DNA from: CBDAPE01 sp965198325
GTDB lineage: Bacteria > Pseudomonadota > Alphaproteobacteria > UBA828 > JAPUJA01
Assembly: GCA_965198325.1 (NCBI GenBank)
Contig: CBDAPE010000014.1
Coordinates: forward strand, 365,313 to 429,312
DNA length: 64,000 nucleotides
Reading direction: 5' to 3'
Numbering within the stretch: the first letter of the stretch is position 1; each line of letters starts with the position of its first letter. The notes under the pieces were generated by a model. It was not told where the DNA came from and ran no database searches. It worked only from the letters and a program-made list of their open reading frames with translations. This document shows positions 7,836 to 17,534 of the stretch, in pieces. The translations under genes were made by a program, and so were the position numbers.

Positions 7836-8684
7836 ATGGACAGACCAATGCGTGCATTCGTTACGCTCGTGCGATTTCTCGCCTGGACCCTGATGCTGGT
7901 GCCGGTGCAGCGGGTGCTTCTCGCGACAGGCAGCCTCGGAGCGAGGCGGATCCCGATGATCTATCATCGAGGAGTCTGCCGAATTGTCGGTTTTCATGTC
8001 GATATTCGCGGCACCCAGACGGCGAAGGCCCCCGTCTTGTTCGTCAGCAATCATACCTCGTATCTGGATATCGTGGTGCTCGGCGGCATCGTGGAAGGCT
8101 CGTTCGTGGCAAAGTCGGAAGTCGCCAATTGGCCTCTTTTCGGAACCCTTGCAAAGCTGCAGGAAACAGTCTTCGTCGATCGCCGGGTCTCGAAGACCGC
8201 GGGTGAGCGTGATGCAATGACGGCGCGCCTCGAAAATGGCGACCGTCTCATCCTGTTTCCCGAAGGCACGAGCAATGACGGCAATCGGGTCCTACCGTTC
8301 AAGAGCGCATATTTCGGCCTTGCTGAAATACCCGTGAAAGGGCACCCGCTCGTGGTGCAGCCCATCTCCATCGCCTATACGAAACTCGATCACATGCCGA
8401 TGGGTCGACGCTACCGACCGGAATTTGCTTGGTATGGCGATATGGAACTACCGAGCCATCTTTGGAATGTTTTTGGGCTGGGGTCGACAACGATTCAGGT
8501 CGAGTTTCACGAACCGGTAACGATCGAGCGTTTTGCGTCACGTAAAGACATGGCAACCTATTGCCATTCCGTGATCGCAGACGGTGTGGCAACCGCGATC
8601 GCAGGCGAGCCATGGCGCGGCGTGCAGAAGAGGAAAATTCGCTTCCAGCGCCTTCGTAAGGCTGCAGCAACGGTGGGACACTAA
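7836..8684 (+). CDS. olsA: Lyso-ornithine lipid O-acyltransferase OlsA (PlsC family)
   Basis: 282 residues. An N-terminal membrane segment (FLAWTLMLVPVQ) precedes the PlsC acyltransferase motifs: NHTSYLD (the catalytic H-x4-D) and FPEGTSNDG (glycerol-phosphate/acceptor site motif). On sequence alone it could be a 1-acylglycerol-3-phosphate acyltransferase. Its position four bases after olsB makes the lyso-ornithine lipid O-acyltransferase assignment much more likely. ATG 7836 is used; ATG 7848 is possible. Confidence 0.82.
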   Translation: MDRPMRAFVTLVRFLAWTLMLVPVQRVLLATGSLGARRIPMIYHRGVCRIVGFHVDIRGTQTAKAPVLFVSNHTSYLDIVVLGGIVEGSFVAKSEVANWPLFGTLAKLQETVFVDRRVSKTAGERDAMTARLENGDRLILFPEGTSNDGNRVLPFKSAYFGLAEIPVKGHPLVVQPISIAYTKLDHMPMGRRYRPEFAWYGDMELPSHLWNVFGLGSTTIQVEFHEPVTIERFASRKDMATYCHSVIADGVATAIAGEPWRGVQKRKIRFQRLRKAAATVGH

Positions 8685-8685
8685 C

Positions 8686-8713
8686 TTGACAGGGCCTCGC
8701 GCGGTGCTACAGT
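8686..8713 (+). promoter_or_regulatory. Predicted sigma-70 promoter of the miaB operon
   Basis: TTGACA (8686-8691), a 16-base spacer and TACAGT (8708-8713), starting right after the olsA stop. It would drive miaB-phoH-ybeY-corC-lnt with an untranslated leader of about 75 bases. The match is good for the -35 and fair for the -10. Confidence 0.5.
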
Positions 8714-8792
8714 CGGGCGGTGATTTCGATGTATTTCCAAAGGCTTCCTTCATTGCTGCGGGCCTAACCGGCGAAATGGCGGGACGCTGAGC

Positions 8793-10150
8793 GTGTCGAA
8801 GAAGCTCTTTATCAAGACATTCGGTTGTCAGATGAACGTCTATGATTCGGCACGCATGACGGACGTGCTCGAGCCGTTGGGTTATGAGCTGGCTGCCGAA
8901 CCAGAAACGGCCGATCTGGTTATCCTCAACACCTGTCACATTCGTGAGAAAGCCGCAGAAAAAGTATATTCCGATCTTGGCCGGCTGCGCCTGCTCAAAA
9001 CGCGTCGCGCGGCCATGGGTCGCCCGATGATCCTCGCGGTTGCCGGTTGCGTTGCCCAGGCGGAAGGTGAGGAGATAGTTCGCCGCTCGCCTCATGTCGA
9101 TATCGTGATGGGCCCGCAAACCTACCACCGCCTGCCGGACCTCGTGGAGCGTGCGATTGCCGAAGGTCGCGGGATCGTGGCAACAGAGTTTCCTGTCGAG
9201 GAAAAATTCGCCTATCTCGAAAATCGGGTCTCGAATCGGAAGGCAAGCGCTTTCCTGACGGTTCAAGAGGGTTGCGACCGGTTCTGCTCGTTTTGCGTCG
9301 TGCCCTATACCCGCGGCGCCGAAATGTCGCGCCCGGTGGATGCCGTGCTCGAGGAGGCACGCAGGCTGGTTGACGGCAGGGCACGGGAGATCGTTCTGCT
9401 GGGGCAGAACGTCAACGCCTACCACGGTACTGCCGTCGAGAACGAGGCGTCGCTAGCGAGCCTGATCGAGAACCTTTCCGCGATCGACGGATTAGCGAGA
9501 ATTCGCTACACGACCTCCCACCCCCGAGACGTCACGGAAGATCTCATTGCCGCGCATCGCGATTTGCCCAAATTGATGCCTCACCTTCACCTGCCGGTGC
9601 AGTCGGGCGCCGATGGGATTCTTGCCGCGATGAATCGCCGCCATAGTGCGGCGGACTATCTCCGCATTGTCGACCGCCTGCGCACGGCGCGCCCCGACCT
9701 CGCTCTGTCGTCGGATTTCATTGTCGGATTTCCTGGCGAGACGGAGAGCGATTTCGAAGCGACACTCGATCTGGTGAAGGCCGTTCACTATGCCCAGGCC
9801 TATTCGTTCAAGTACAGCGCGCGGCCCGGAACACCGGCTGCCGCGCTTGAGGATCAGGTGCCCGACGCTGTAATAAGGGAGCGTCTTGCCCGCTTACGGG
9901 CTCTACTGGATGAGCAGCAGAAACGGTTCAATGAGTCGATGGTGGGAAGCGCTACGGATGTTCTGTTCGAGCGGGCGGGGCGCCGGCCCCAGCAGTTCGT
10001 TGGCCGCAGTCCGTGGATGCAGGCGGTTCACGTCTGTGCGCCCGCGAGTTCGATTGGCCGGATGGCGCGCGTTCGGATCACGACGAGTCATCCCAACAGC
10101 TTGGCCGGAACTTTCGTCGAATTCAATGACGGCAACCGGCCCGCGAGAGA

Positions 10151-10160
<10 letters not shown>
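8793..10160 (+). CDS. miaB: tRNA-2-methylthio-N6-dimethylallyladenosine37 synthase MiaB
   Basis: 455 residues. The N-terminal UPF0004 domain carries the auxiliary-cluster cysteines (FGCQMN, NTCHIREKA, VAGCVAQAEG). The radical-SAM domain has CDRFCSFCVVPYTRG (C-x3-C-x2-C), and the C-terminal TRAM domain ends the protein. MiaB inserts a methylthio group into i6A37 of tRNAs using two [4Fe-4S] clusters and SAM. GTG 8793 is the start. The 3' end overlaps phoH by 10 bases. The miaB-phoH-ybeY-corC-lnt order is widely conserved in proteobacteria. Confidence 0.96.
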
Positions 10161-11173
<1,013 letters not shown>

Positions 11174-11190
11174 AGGTACAATCGCCACGC

Positions 11191-11721
11191 ATGAGCAAGT
11201 GTCGAATCGATATTGCCGTGGCAGATGAACGTTGGTGCGAAGGGTTCGGTGACGTGCGGAGTGTGTGCCGCAAAGCAGCACGCGCTGCGCTCCGCGCCGG
11301 AGATGTGAGACCACCGTCTGCCGGGCTCGAGCTTTCGATCAGGCTTGCCGACGATGTCGAGCTGCGAGATCTCAATCGGGACTACCGGGGCATCGATCGT
11401 CCGACCAATGTACTGGCCTTTCCGAACGGAGCCGCTGGTTCGGATGGCGCGTCACCCCAGCTGGTCGGGGATGTGGTGTTGGCCTATGAAACGGTTTGCA
11501 CCGAGGCGCGTGTCCAGCAAAAAAATCTGGAGGGCCATCTAGCCCACCTTGTTGTGCACGGTACTCTGCACCTTTCGGGCTTCGATCACGACACGACGGA
11601 TGAGGCCGTCCGTATGGAAGCGGCGGAGACAGCGACATTGCATCGCCTCGGCTATCCCAATCCTTACGGCCCCGATGCCGAACAGGGCAGCACCCAGCCG
11701 GATTGCGGTGTCGCGAGGTAG
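11191..11721 (+). CDS. ybeY: Endoribonuclease YbeY (rRNA maturation)
   Basis: 176 residues. The zinc site H-x3-H-x5-H is present as HLVVHGTLHLSGFDH, preceded by TNVLAFP. YbeY is a metallo-endoribonuclease involved in 16S rRNA 3'-end processing and late 70S quality control. It follows phoH by 17 bases and is followed within 9 bases by corC. The C-terminal 20 residues after the Y-PNP motif are longer than in E. coli and look unstructured. Confidence 0.94.
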   Translation: MSKCRIDIAVADERWCEGFGDVRSVCRKAARAALRAGDVRPPSAGLELSIRLADDVELRDLNRDYRGIDRPTNVLAFPNGAAGSDGASPQLVGDVVLAYETVCTEARVQQKNLEGHLAHLVVHGTLHLSGFDHDTTDEAVRMEAAETATLHRLGYPNPYGPDAEQGSTQPDCGVAR

Positions 11722-11729
11722 AAGGAGCC

Positions 11730-12638
11730 ATGACGGAACGCCCTCCATCTAGTCCGCCCCATGACTATGGGGCCGAGCACCACCATACCTCTCTGTTACA
11801 GACCATTCGGCAATGGCTGAAAGGAGTCGGCCGAAACAGCAATGGCGATTCCAGCTGGCGCGAGGCCGTGGAGGAAGCCATAGAGGATCTCGACGAAGAT
11901 GCGGTGCAGATCGACGAACATGAGCGTGTGTTATTGGCCAATCTGCTCGCGTTCGGTGAACAGACCGTCGAGGACGTCATGCTGCCCCGACCCGATATCG
12001 TGGCCATCAAGGAGCGGGCAACGCTCGAAGAACTGTTAGCCCTGGTCAAGGACAAAGGGCATTCACGGTTACCGATTTATCGGACGTCGCTCGATGACGT
12101 ACTGGGCTTGGTTCACATCCGCGATGTTCTCGGGCAAATGGCTTCAGCGGAATCATTCCGGTTGAAAGACCTGGTGCGGCCCATTTTGTTCGTTCCACCA
12201 TCGATGCGGGTCATCGATTTGCTAGTCAAAATGCGCGATTCGCGAATTCACATGGCGGTTGTCGTCGACGAGTTCGGGGGTACCGACGGTCTGGTGACGA
12301 TCGAGGATATTGTCGAGGAGATCGTTGGGGAGATCGAAGACGAACATGACGAAACAGAGCCGCCCGGCCTGGTTCAAACGGGCGACGGCACGATCACCGC
12401 CGATGCGCGAACCCGTCTCGAAGAACTCGAGGACGCGATAGGATTTACACTCGTAGCGGACGAAGAAGATATCGATACGATCGGCGGGTTGGTTTTCACC
12501 CTGGTGGGACGGGTTCCTGTAAAGGGGGAGTTGATCGCGCACCCGTCGGACATCGAATTCGAGGTCCTTGAAGCGGACCCGAGACGTATCAAGCGGGTTC
12601 GGGTGCGCCGGCGACCGGCGCCGGCCGCCGAGGCGTGA
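11730..12638 (+). CDS. CorC/HlyC-type CBS-domain protein
   Basis: 302 residues from ATG 11730, chosen because AAGGAG lies just upstream at 11722-11727. After a low-complexity histidine/proline N-terminus come the motif VEDVMLPRPDIVAI, two CBS repeats (about 65-185, including VVDEFGGTDGLVT), and the C-terminal CorC_HlyC domain (about 205-290). There is no DUF21 membrane domain, so it is the soluble E. coli CorC/YbeX type. That protein is linked to magnesium/cobalt homeostasis and, more recently, ribosome metabolism. The stop overlaps the lnt start (GTGA). Confidence 0.87.
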   Translation: MTERPPSSPPHDYGAEHHHTSLLQTIRQWLKGVGRNSNGDSSWREAVEEAIEDLDEDAVQIDEHERVLLANLLAFGEQTVEDVMLPRPDIVAIKERATLEELLALVKDKGHSRLPIYRTSLDDVLGLVHIRDVLGQMASAESFRLKDLVRPILFVPPSMRVIDLLVKMRDSRIHMAVVVDEFGGTDGLVTIEDIVEEIVGEIEDEHDETEPPGLVQTGDGTITADARTRLEELEDAIGFTLVADEEDIDTIGGLVFTLVGRVPVKGELIAHPSDIEFEVLEADPRRIKRVRVRRRPAPAAEA

Positions 12639-14212
12639 CGGCCGACGAAACCGGTCTCGTAGGGCTCGGCGGCCGGATTGCGAGACTGGCCGGGTGGCGG
12701 TGCAGCCTACTTGCAGTGCTATCGGGTGTGGCGGTGGCGGCGGCTTTGCCGCCGACGCATGTCCTGCCACTCCTCATCGTCGGGTTCACGAGCCTAACCT
12801 GGTTGACGGCGGGTAGTCGGACTCGTTGGCGAGCGTTCCTGACCGGTTGGTGGTTTGGTATCGGCCACTTCCTCGCCGCGTTTTACTGGATTGGCGCCGC
12901 CCTCTTGACGGACCCGGAACGTTATGGCGCCGTCGTGGTCCCCGCTGTCATTGGACTGGCCGCAGGATTCGCATTGTTCACCGGGGCAGCCCTTGCACTG
13001 GTCCACGTATCCCGGGCGCGCGGATTGGCACGGGTCGTGGCCCTGGCAGTAGCCTGGGCACTCGCAGAATGGTTGCGAGGGCATATCCTGACAGGATTCC
13101 CGATGGGCCTGATCGGGACTGTCTGGACGGTCAGCGATGCAATGGTTCAGGTCGTTTCGCTGGTCGGTGTCTATGGTCTGGGATTCATCACAGTTCTTGC
13201 CGCCGCGATGCCGGCCTGTCTTGCCGGAACGGGGGACCTGCGGCAGCGATGGCTGCCAGTTGGTGCCGCGGGACTCCTGCTCGTGGCGATCGGCCTGTTT
13301 GGGGTCGTCCGATTGGCAGGTGCGCCTGATGGGACAGTTCCGGACATTCGCCTTCGGCTCGTACAGCTCAGCGTCCCTCAGGATTTGAAATGGCAAACTG
13401 AAGCCCGAGATGCAATCGTCGCCGAATACTTCGCGACAACTCGAAATCCCGGCTTTGATCTCATCAGCCACGTGATCTGGCCGGAGACAGCGCTTCCTTA
13501 CCGCGTAGCGGATGAACCTGTTCTCCTGGAGGCCCTGGCCGAGCTGGTTCCGGCGAACGGTCTTCTGTTCACGGGATCAGTGCGCAGCGACATCGAGGCA
13601 GGCGGCTTGCGTCGCTACTGGAATAGCGTGTTCGCAATCGACGGTCAGGGCGTGCCCGTCGCGACCTATGACAAAGCCCATCTCGTCCCTTTTGGTGAAT
13701 TCATGCCGTTTCGCAGCGTGGTCAGCGCAGCCAAACTTACGCATGGGACGGTAGATTTCACCAATGGACCCGGTGCCGTTACCCTCGCGTTGCCCGGATT
13801 GCCGCCGCTTAGCCCTCTCATCTGCTACGAGGCGATCTTCCCGGGTGCCGTCGTCGCGTTGAATGGCGCGACCCGACCCGCATGGCTGCTCAACGTTACG
13901 AATGACGGCTGGTTCGGGACGACCTCAGGCCCCTATCAGCATTTTGCCAGTGCCCGCCTGCGTGCCGTGGAAGAGGGTCTGCCGTTGATCCGCGCTGCCA
14001 ATTCGGGTATCTCGGCGGTAGTTGATGCCCATGGCCGGGTAAAGGGGAAACTCGGCGTCAACCGTCGTGGCGTACTCGACGGTGAGCTTCCCGTCGCCCT
14101 CGGGAGCCCGCCACTCTATGCCAGGATCGGAGACGGCCTGCTGTTTTGTATGTTAGTTGTTGCCGCAATTTTCGTTCTGGCGCGCAACAAGGTATTACCC
14201 ATAAAGAATTAA
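12635..14212 (+). CDS. lnt: Apolipoprotein N-acyltransferase
   Basis: 525 residues. An N-terminal multi-span membrane region (about 15-240, at least six hydrophobic helices) is followed by the periplasmic nitrilase-like domain. The catalytic triad motifs are present: Glu in WPETALPYR, Lys in YDKAHLVPFGEF, Cys in LICYEAIFP. A last C-terminal helix (LLFCMLVVAAIFVLA) returns to the membrane. The enzyme adds the third acyl chain to lipoproteins. It is the last gene of the miaB operon. Confidence 0.95.
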   Translation: MTADETGLVGLGGRIARLAGWRCSLLAVLSGVAVAAALPPTHVLPLLIVGFTSLTWLTAGSRTRWRAFLTGWWFGIGHFLAAFYWIGAALLTDPERYGAVVVPAVIGLAAGFALFTGAALALVHVSRARGLARVVALAVAWALAEWLRGHILTGFPMGLIGTVWTVSDAMVQVVSLVGVYGLGFITVLAAAMPACLAGTGDLRQRWLPVGAAGLLLVAIGLFGVVRLAGAPDGTVPDIRLRLVQLSVPQDLKWQTEARDAIVAEYFATTRNPGFDLISHVIWPETALPYRVADEPVLLEALAELVPANGLLFTGSVRSDIEAGGLRRYWNSVFAIDGQGVPVATYDKAHLVPFGEFMPFRSVVSAAKLTHGTVDFTNGPGAVTLALPGLPPLSPLICYEAIFPGAVVALNGATRPAWLLNVTNDGWFGTTSGPYQHFASARLRAVEEGLPLIRAANSGISAVVDAHGRVKGKLGVNRRGVLDGELPVALGSPPLYARIGDGLLFCMLVVAAIFVLARNKVLPIKN

Positions 14213-14411
14213 GTAAGAATAAGAACGAAAGTTTAACAACCGAGGGCCTATAGACAGGAGTCCCGTTCGGCAGTACGACCATGATTACGGTCTTGACGGG
14301 CACGAAGAAAATTGAAATTCAAAGGAATAAAATTACATATGACAATGTCAGGAGACGGACTTTTTGGCGGGTATCCCCGGCTAGGGCATTGCCCATTGAG
14401 GTGTCGTTGAT

Positions 14412-14861
14412 TTGTCAAGGGCTTCCCACCCAGTTGACGTATACGTGGGCTCTCGTGTGCGGTTGCGGCGCACCTTGCTCGGGATGAGCCAACAAAAGCT
14501 TGCCGAAGCCATTGGACTGACGTTTCAACAAGTTCAGAAATATGAAAAGGGCGCGAACCGGATTGGTTCGAGTCGGCTCTATCAACTATCCAAGGTCCTC
14601 GATATTCCGATCACCTATTTCTTCGAAGAGTTCTCCGGCCCCGCTTCGCCGCGGCAGCCAGGTCTCGCCGAAGAGCCCCCAGTGGGATACCGGCACGACC
14701 CTATGATCCGTCGCGAGACTCTCGAATTGGCCAGAGCCTATTACAAGATAGCCGACCCCGCCGTTCGCAAGCGGGTCTTCGATTTGACCAAATCGCTGGC
14801 GGAGCTTTCCGATCAGGACTTGGGTGTACCGAAGCGTCGCCGCCCGCGCAGTAAGGACTGA
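14412..14861 (+). CDS. Xre-family helix-turn-helix regulator (metK-linked)
   Basis: 149 residues from a TTG start. The start fits because relatives begin with a similar PVDVYVG-R-R-R segment and GAGG lies upstream at 14398-14401. The HTH covers about residues 13-67 (LRRTLLGMSQQKLAEAIGLT, then FQQVQKYEKGANRIGSSRL). The C-terminal half has an ARAYYKI-DP-VRKRVFDL helix region. Alphaproteobacterial relatives commonly sit directly upstream of metK; here an IS element separates the two. The regulon is unknown. The 199 bases before it (14213-14411) hold no gene I can support. Confidence 0.85.
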   Translation: MSRASHPVDVYVGSRVRLRRTLLGMSQQKLAEAIGLTFQQVQKYEKGANRIGSSRLYQLSKVLDIPITYFFEEFSGPASPRQPGLAEEPPVGYRHDPMIRRETLELARAYYKIADPAVRKRVFDLTKSLAELSDQDLGVPKRRRPRSKD

Positions 14862-14883
14862 CCGGCGCGCACCGTACCTGGCC

Positions 14884-14926
14884 TGCCCCCGATTAGTGGT
14901 CCAGCGCTTAAGTTAGAGTTTGGCGC
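14884..14926. repeat. Left inverted repeat of the IS3-family element
   Basis: Begins TGCCCCCGATTAGTGGTCC. It pairs with the reverse complement of 16113-16155, which begins TGACCCCCTAAAAGTGGTCC. The left copy lacks one base in the outer block and differs mainly in the middle segment. Confidence 0.75.
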
Positions 14927-15813
14927 GGATTAAGTTGATGGGCCGCCCGTAGCCCCTCAACAGGGTAGGTTGGCCCCTCAACGTTTGGCAAGATGGTTTC
15001 TGGGGCCGGCGGTCTGTATCCGAGCGAGCTATGCGGCCGGATGGTATTATAGTGATGGCGCCATCGTTCGATCAGCACTTTGGCCTGCTTCAGTGTAGAG
15101 AAGATCTCCGTGTTCAGGATTTCGTCCCGGAGCTTTGAGTTGAAGCTCTCGTTGTATCCGTTCTCCCAAGGTGACCCGGGCTCGATATAGAGGGTCTTGA
15201 CGCCGATCCTGCCGAGCCAGTCGCGGACGGCATGAGCGGTAAACTCTGAGCCGTTGTCGGAACGGATATGATCCGGCGGGCCATGTTGGACGAAGAGCTC
15301 GGTCAGACAATGGAGGACATTGTCCGAGTTCAATCTTCGCTCGACGACAACGGCCATGCACCGCCTGGTGAACTCATCGATCACGGTGAGCATGCGGAAC
15401 GTCCTCCCATCGTGTGTTCGATCCATGACGAAGTCATAGGACCAGACGTGATTGGGCCAGCACGGCCGCAGACGGATGCAGGATCCGTCGTTGAGCCACA
15501 GCCTGCCCCGTTTCGGTTGCTTCTGTGGGAGCTTCAGCCCCTCCCGCCGCCAGATGCGCTGGACCCGCTTGGCGTTCACGTGCCAACCTTCGGTCCTGAG
15601 CAAGGCAGTGATCCGCCGATCGCCATATCTGCCATACTGGCTGGCCAAGCGGATGATCGCGGCCGTGAGGGCCTCTTCATCATCCCGACCACGGGGTCTC
15701 TTGCGCTGGGTTGAGCGATGTTGGCCTGCAACAGCACAGGCCCGTCGCTCGGAGATCCCCAGTTCGGCCTGGAGATGATCAACACACTGCCGGCGACGGG
15801 CGGGGCTTAGCAA
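14908..15813 (-). CDS. IS3-family transposase OrfB (DDE integrase)
   Basis: 301 residues. The HTH_21 N-terminal region (AELGISERRACAV) precedes the rve integrase core. The catalytic triad is complete: D in YDFVMDRT, D in RSDNGSEF, E in ENGYNESF. The frame starts at a TTG that overlaps the orfA end by 7 bases. In this family OrfB is produced as an OrfAB fusion through programmed frameshifting, so an independent start is uncertain. It appears complete and potentially active. Confidence 0.93.
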   Translation of the reverse strand: MLSPARRRQCVDHLQAELGISERRACAVAGQHRSTQRKRPRGRDDEEALTAAIIRLASQYGRYGDRRITALLRTEGWHVNAKRVQRIWRREGLKLPQKQPKRGRLWLNDGSCIRLRPCWPNHVWSYDFVMDRTHDGRTFRMLTVIDEFTRRCMAVVVERRLNSDNVLHCLTELFVQHGPPDHIRSDNGSEFTAHAVRDWLGRIGVKTLYIEPGSPWENGYNESFNSKLRDEILNTEIFSTLKQAKVLIERWRHHYNTIRPHSSLGYRPPAPETILPNVEGPTYPVEGLRAAHQLNPRQTLT

Positions 15814-16085
15814 TTTCCCTCAAGCGCCTCTTTCAAGATCAGCTTATCCAACGTCAGATCCGAGATCGCCTTGCGGAGACGGCCATTCTCCTTCTCCAGG
15901 TCCTTCAGACGCTTGGCCTGGTCAGTACGAAGGCCGCCATATTCCTTGCGCCAGCGATAGTAACTCTGCTCCGATACGCCGAGCGTGCGACAAGCTTGAC
16001 CAACCGACTGGCCCTGCGCCAAAGCCACCTCGGCTTCGCGCAACATGCTGATAATCCGTTCTGAGGTGTAGCGTTTACGGCTCAT
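15807..16085 (-). CDS. IS3-family transposase OrfA (HTH)
   Basis: 92 residues from ATG 16085, which has AAAGGAGG five bases upstream; a longer in-frame start exists at 16109. The HTH_Tnp_1 fold (YTSERIISMLREAE, CRTLGVSEQSYYRWRKEYGG) is followed by a leucine-zipper-like coiled coil (LKDLEKENGRLRKAISDLTL). It binds the element's terminal repeats and forms OrfAB with the downstream frame. Confidence 0.92.
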   Translation of the reverse strand: MSRKRYTSERIISMLREAEVALAQGQSVGQACRTLGVSEQSYYRWRKEYGGLRTDQAKRLKDLEKENGRLRKAISDLTLDKLILKEALEGNC

Positions 16086-16112
16086 TTCGTCCTCCTTTCG
16101 AGGGGGCAAAAT

Positions 16113-16155
16113 GCGCCAAACTCTTCAATAAATCTGGACCACTTTTAGGGGGTCA
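16113..16155. repeat. Right inverted repeat of the IS3-family element
   Basis: Reverse complement begins TGACCCCCTAAAAGTGGTCC and ends AGAGTTTGGCGC. See the left repeat at 14884-14926. The orfA ribosome site lies just inside it. Confidence 0.75.
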
Positions 16156-16364
16156 CTCCATACCCGCCGAGTTGAAAACCCCGCGGCACTATATACAACA
16201 TGACGTGACCGATGAGAGGCCCTCTTGACCCTCTCTTCAATCCTTGTCAGAAACAGCGGGCGGTCGGTCCCTCGGCAGGCAAGGAATTTGAAAGATCGCG
16301 GATCCGGCACAATCGCGATTGATAATCAGGGCGAGCCGAACGGCGTAATGAGGGGAGAAAAGGT

Positions 16365-17534
16365 TTGTCGCGGCGTAACTATCTTTTCACTAGTGAATCC
16401 GTATCCGAAGGACATCCAGACAAAGTGTGCGATCGCATATCGGACGCTGTGGTTGATGCCCACCTGACCCAAGACCCCGTTTCACGGGTCGCCTGCGAAA
16501 CTCTCGTGACGACCAACCGTGTTGTGCTTGCCGGCGAGGTGCGTTGCTCCCAGCAGATCGACAACGGGGCGATTGAGGAGATTGTACGTAGTTGCATTCG
16601 CGAAATCGGCTACGAACAGGAAGGTTTCCACTGGAAGGACGCGGGTGTCGAGATTTATCTTCACGCACAGTCGACCGATATTTCGCAAGGCGTTGACGCC
16701 CATGATAACAAGGACGAAGGTGCTGGAGATCAGGGTCTGATGTTCGGCTATGCCTGTCGCGAAACCGATGCGTTGATGCCGGCACCGATTCACTTTTCAC
16801 ATCAAATTCTTTTGTCGCTCGCGGAGGCGCGTCATAGCGGCGCGGCGCCTGGGCTGGGGCCTGATGCGAAGAGCCAGGTTACGCTCGAATTTATTGACGG
16901 CGAACCGGTCCGTGCGACATCGATCGTTGTTTCCCATCAGCATGATGAGGCACTCTCCCAGGACGATGTACGCGAAATCGTGCGGCCTCACGTGGGCAAT
17001 GTGCTACCGGGCGGCTGGATGTGCGAAGACGAGCATTTTTATGTCAACCCAACCGGTCGATTCGTAATCGGCGGTCCCGACGGTGACGCCGGGCTGACCG
17101 GTCGAAAGATTATCGTCGATACCTACGGTGGTGCCGCGCCACATGGCGGGGGCGCATTTTCGGGCAAGGATCCGACAAAGGTCGATCGCTCTGCCGCTTA
17201 CGCCGCCCGGTACCTAGCGAAGAACGTGGTCGCGGCGGAGCTGGCGGATCGCTGTACCATTCAGTTGGCCTACGCGATCGCGGTGGCCGAGCCGCTGTCT
17301 CTCTACGTGGAAACTCACGGTACCGGCCGGGTGCCGGAAGCTGATTTGGAGGGAGCGCTTCGCGACGTGATGAATTTGACCCCCCGGGGAATACGCGAGC
17401 ATCTCGGTTTGAACAAACCGATCTACGCACGCACCGCGGCTTATGGGCATTTTGGCCGACACCCGGACGCCGATGGCGGGTTCTCCTGGGAAAAGACGGA
17501 TTCCGTCGACGCGCTGTTGTCGCGCTTCGGATGA
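16365..17534 (+). CDS. metK: S-adenosylmethionine synthase
   Basis: 389 residues from a TTG start preceded by AGGGGAGAAAAGG. All three MetK domains are visible: LFTSESVSEGHPDKVCDRISD at the N-terminus (methionine/ATP site), DQGLMFGYAC, and GGGAFSGKDPTKVDRSAAY near the C-terminus, which carries the P-loop-like motif. It makes SAM from methionine and ATP, supplying MiaB, TrmB and UbiE in this window. The 209 bases between the IS end and the start contain no riboswitch I can recognise. It overlaps trmB by four bases (ATGA). Confidence 0.97.
   Translation: MSRRNYLFTSESVSEGHPDKVCDRISDAVVDAHLTQDPVSRVACETLVTTNRVVLAGEVRCSQQIDNGAIEEIVRSCIREIGYEQEGFHWKDAGVEIYLHAQSTDISQGVDAHDNKDEGAGDQGLMFGYACRETDALMPAPIHFSHQILLSLAEARHSGAAPGLGPDAKSQVTLEFIDGEPVRATSIVVSHQHDEALSQDDVREIVRPHVGNVLPGGWMCEDEHFYVNPTGRFVIGGPDGDAGLTGRKIIVDTYGGAAPHGGGAFSGKDPTKVDRSAAYAARYLAKNVVAAELADRCTIQLAYAIAVAEPLSLYVETHGTGRVPEADLEGALRDVMNLTPRGIREHLGLNKPIYARTAAYGHFGRHPDADGGFSWEKTDSVDALLSRFG

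Larger units (their letters stand above)
14884..16155 (-). mobile_element. IS3-family insertion sequence (IS407-like group)
   Basis: About 1.27 kb between TG...CA ends, carrying overlapping orfA and orfB on the minus strand. The outer ends form imperfect inverted repeats of about 43 bases (14884-14926 and 16113-16155). Shared blocks are CCCCC, AGTGGTCCAG and AGAGTTTGGCGC. Size, OrfA ending LKEALEGNC and OrfB starting LSPARRRQC fit the IS407 subgroup. No matching 3- or 4-base target duplication is visible outside the ends (GGCC on the left, CTCC on the right). The element lies between xre and metK and interrupts no gene. Both reading frames are intact. Confidence 0.88.

Noticed and set aside
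16156..16364. Possible SAM riboswitch upstream of metK (ATCGCG/CGCGAT pairing around 16292-16321)
   Set aside because: The short stem lacks the conserved core of SAM-II (no A-rich GCTAAAAAGG-type segment) and no other SAM class pattern is recognisable. A covariance-model search would decide.
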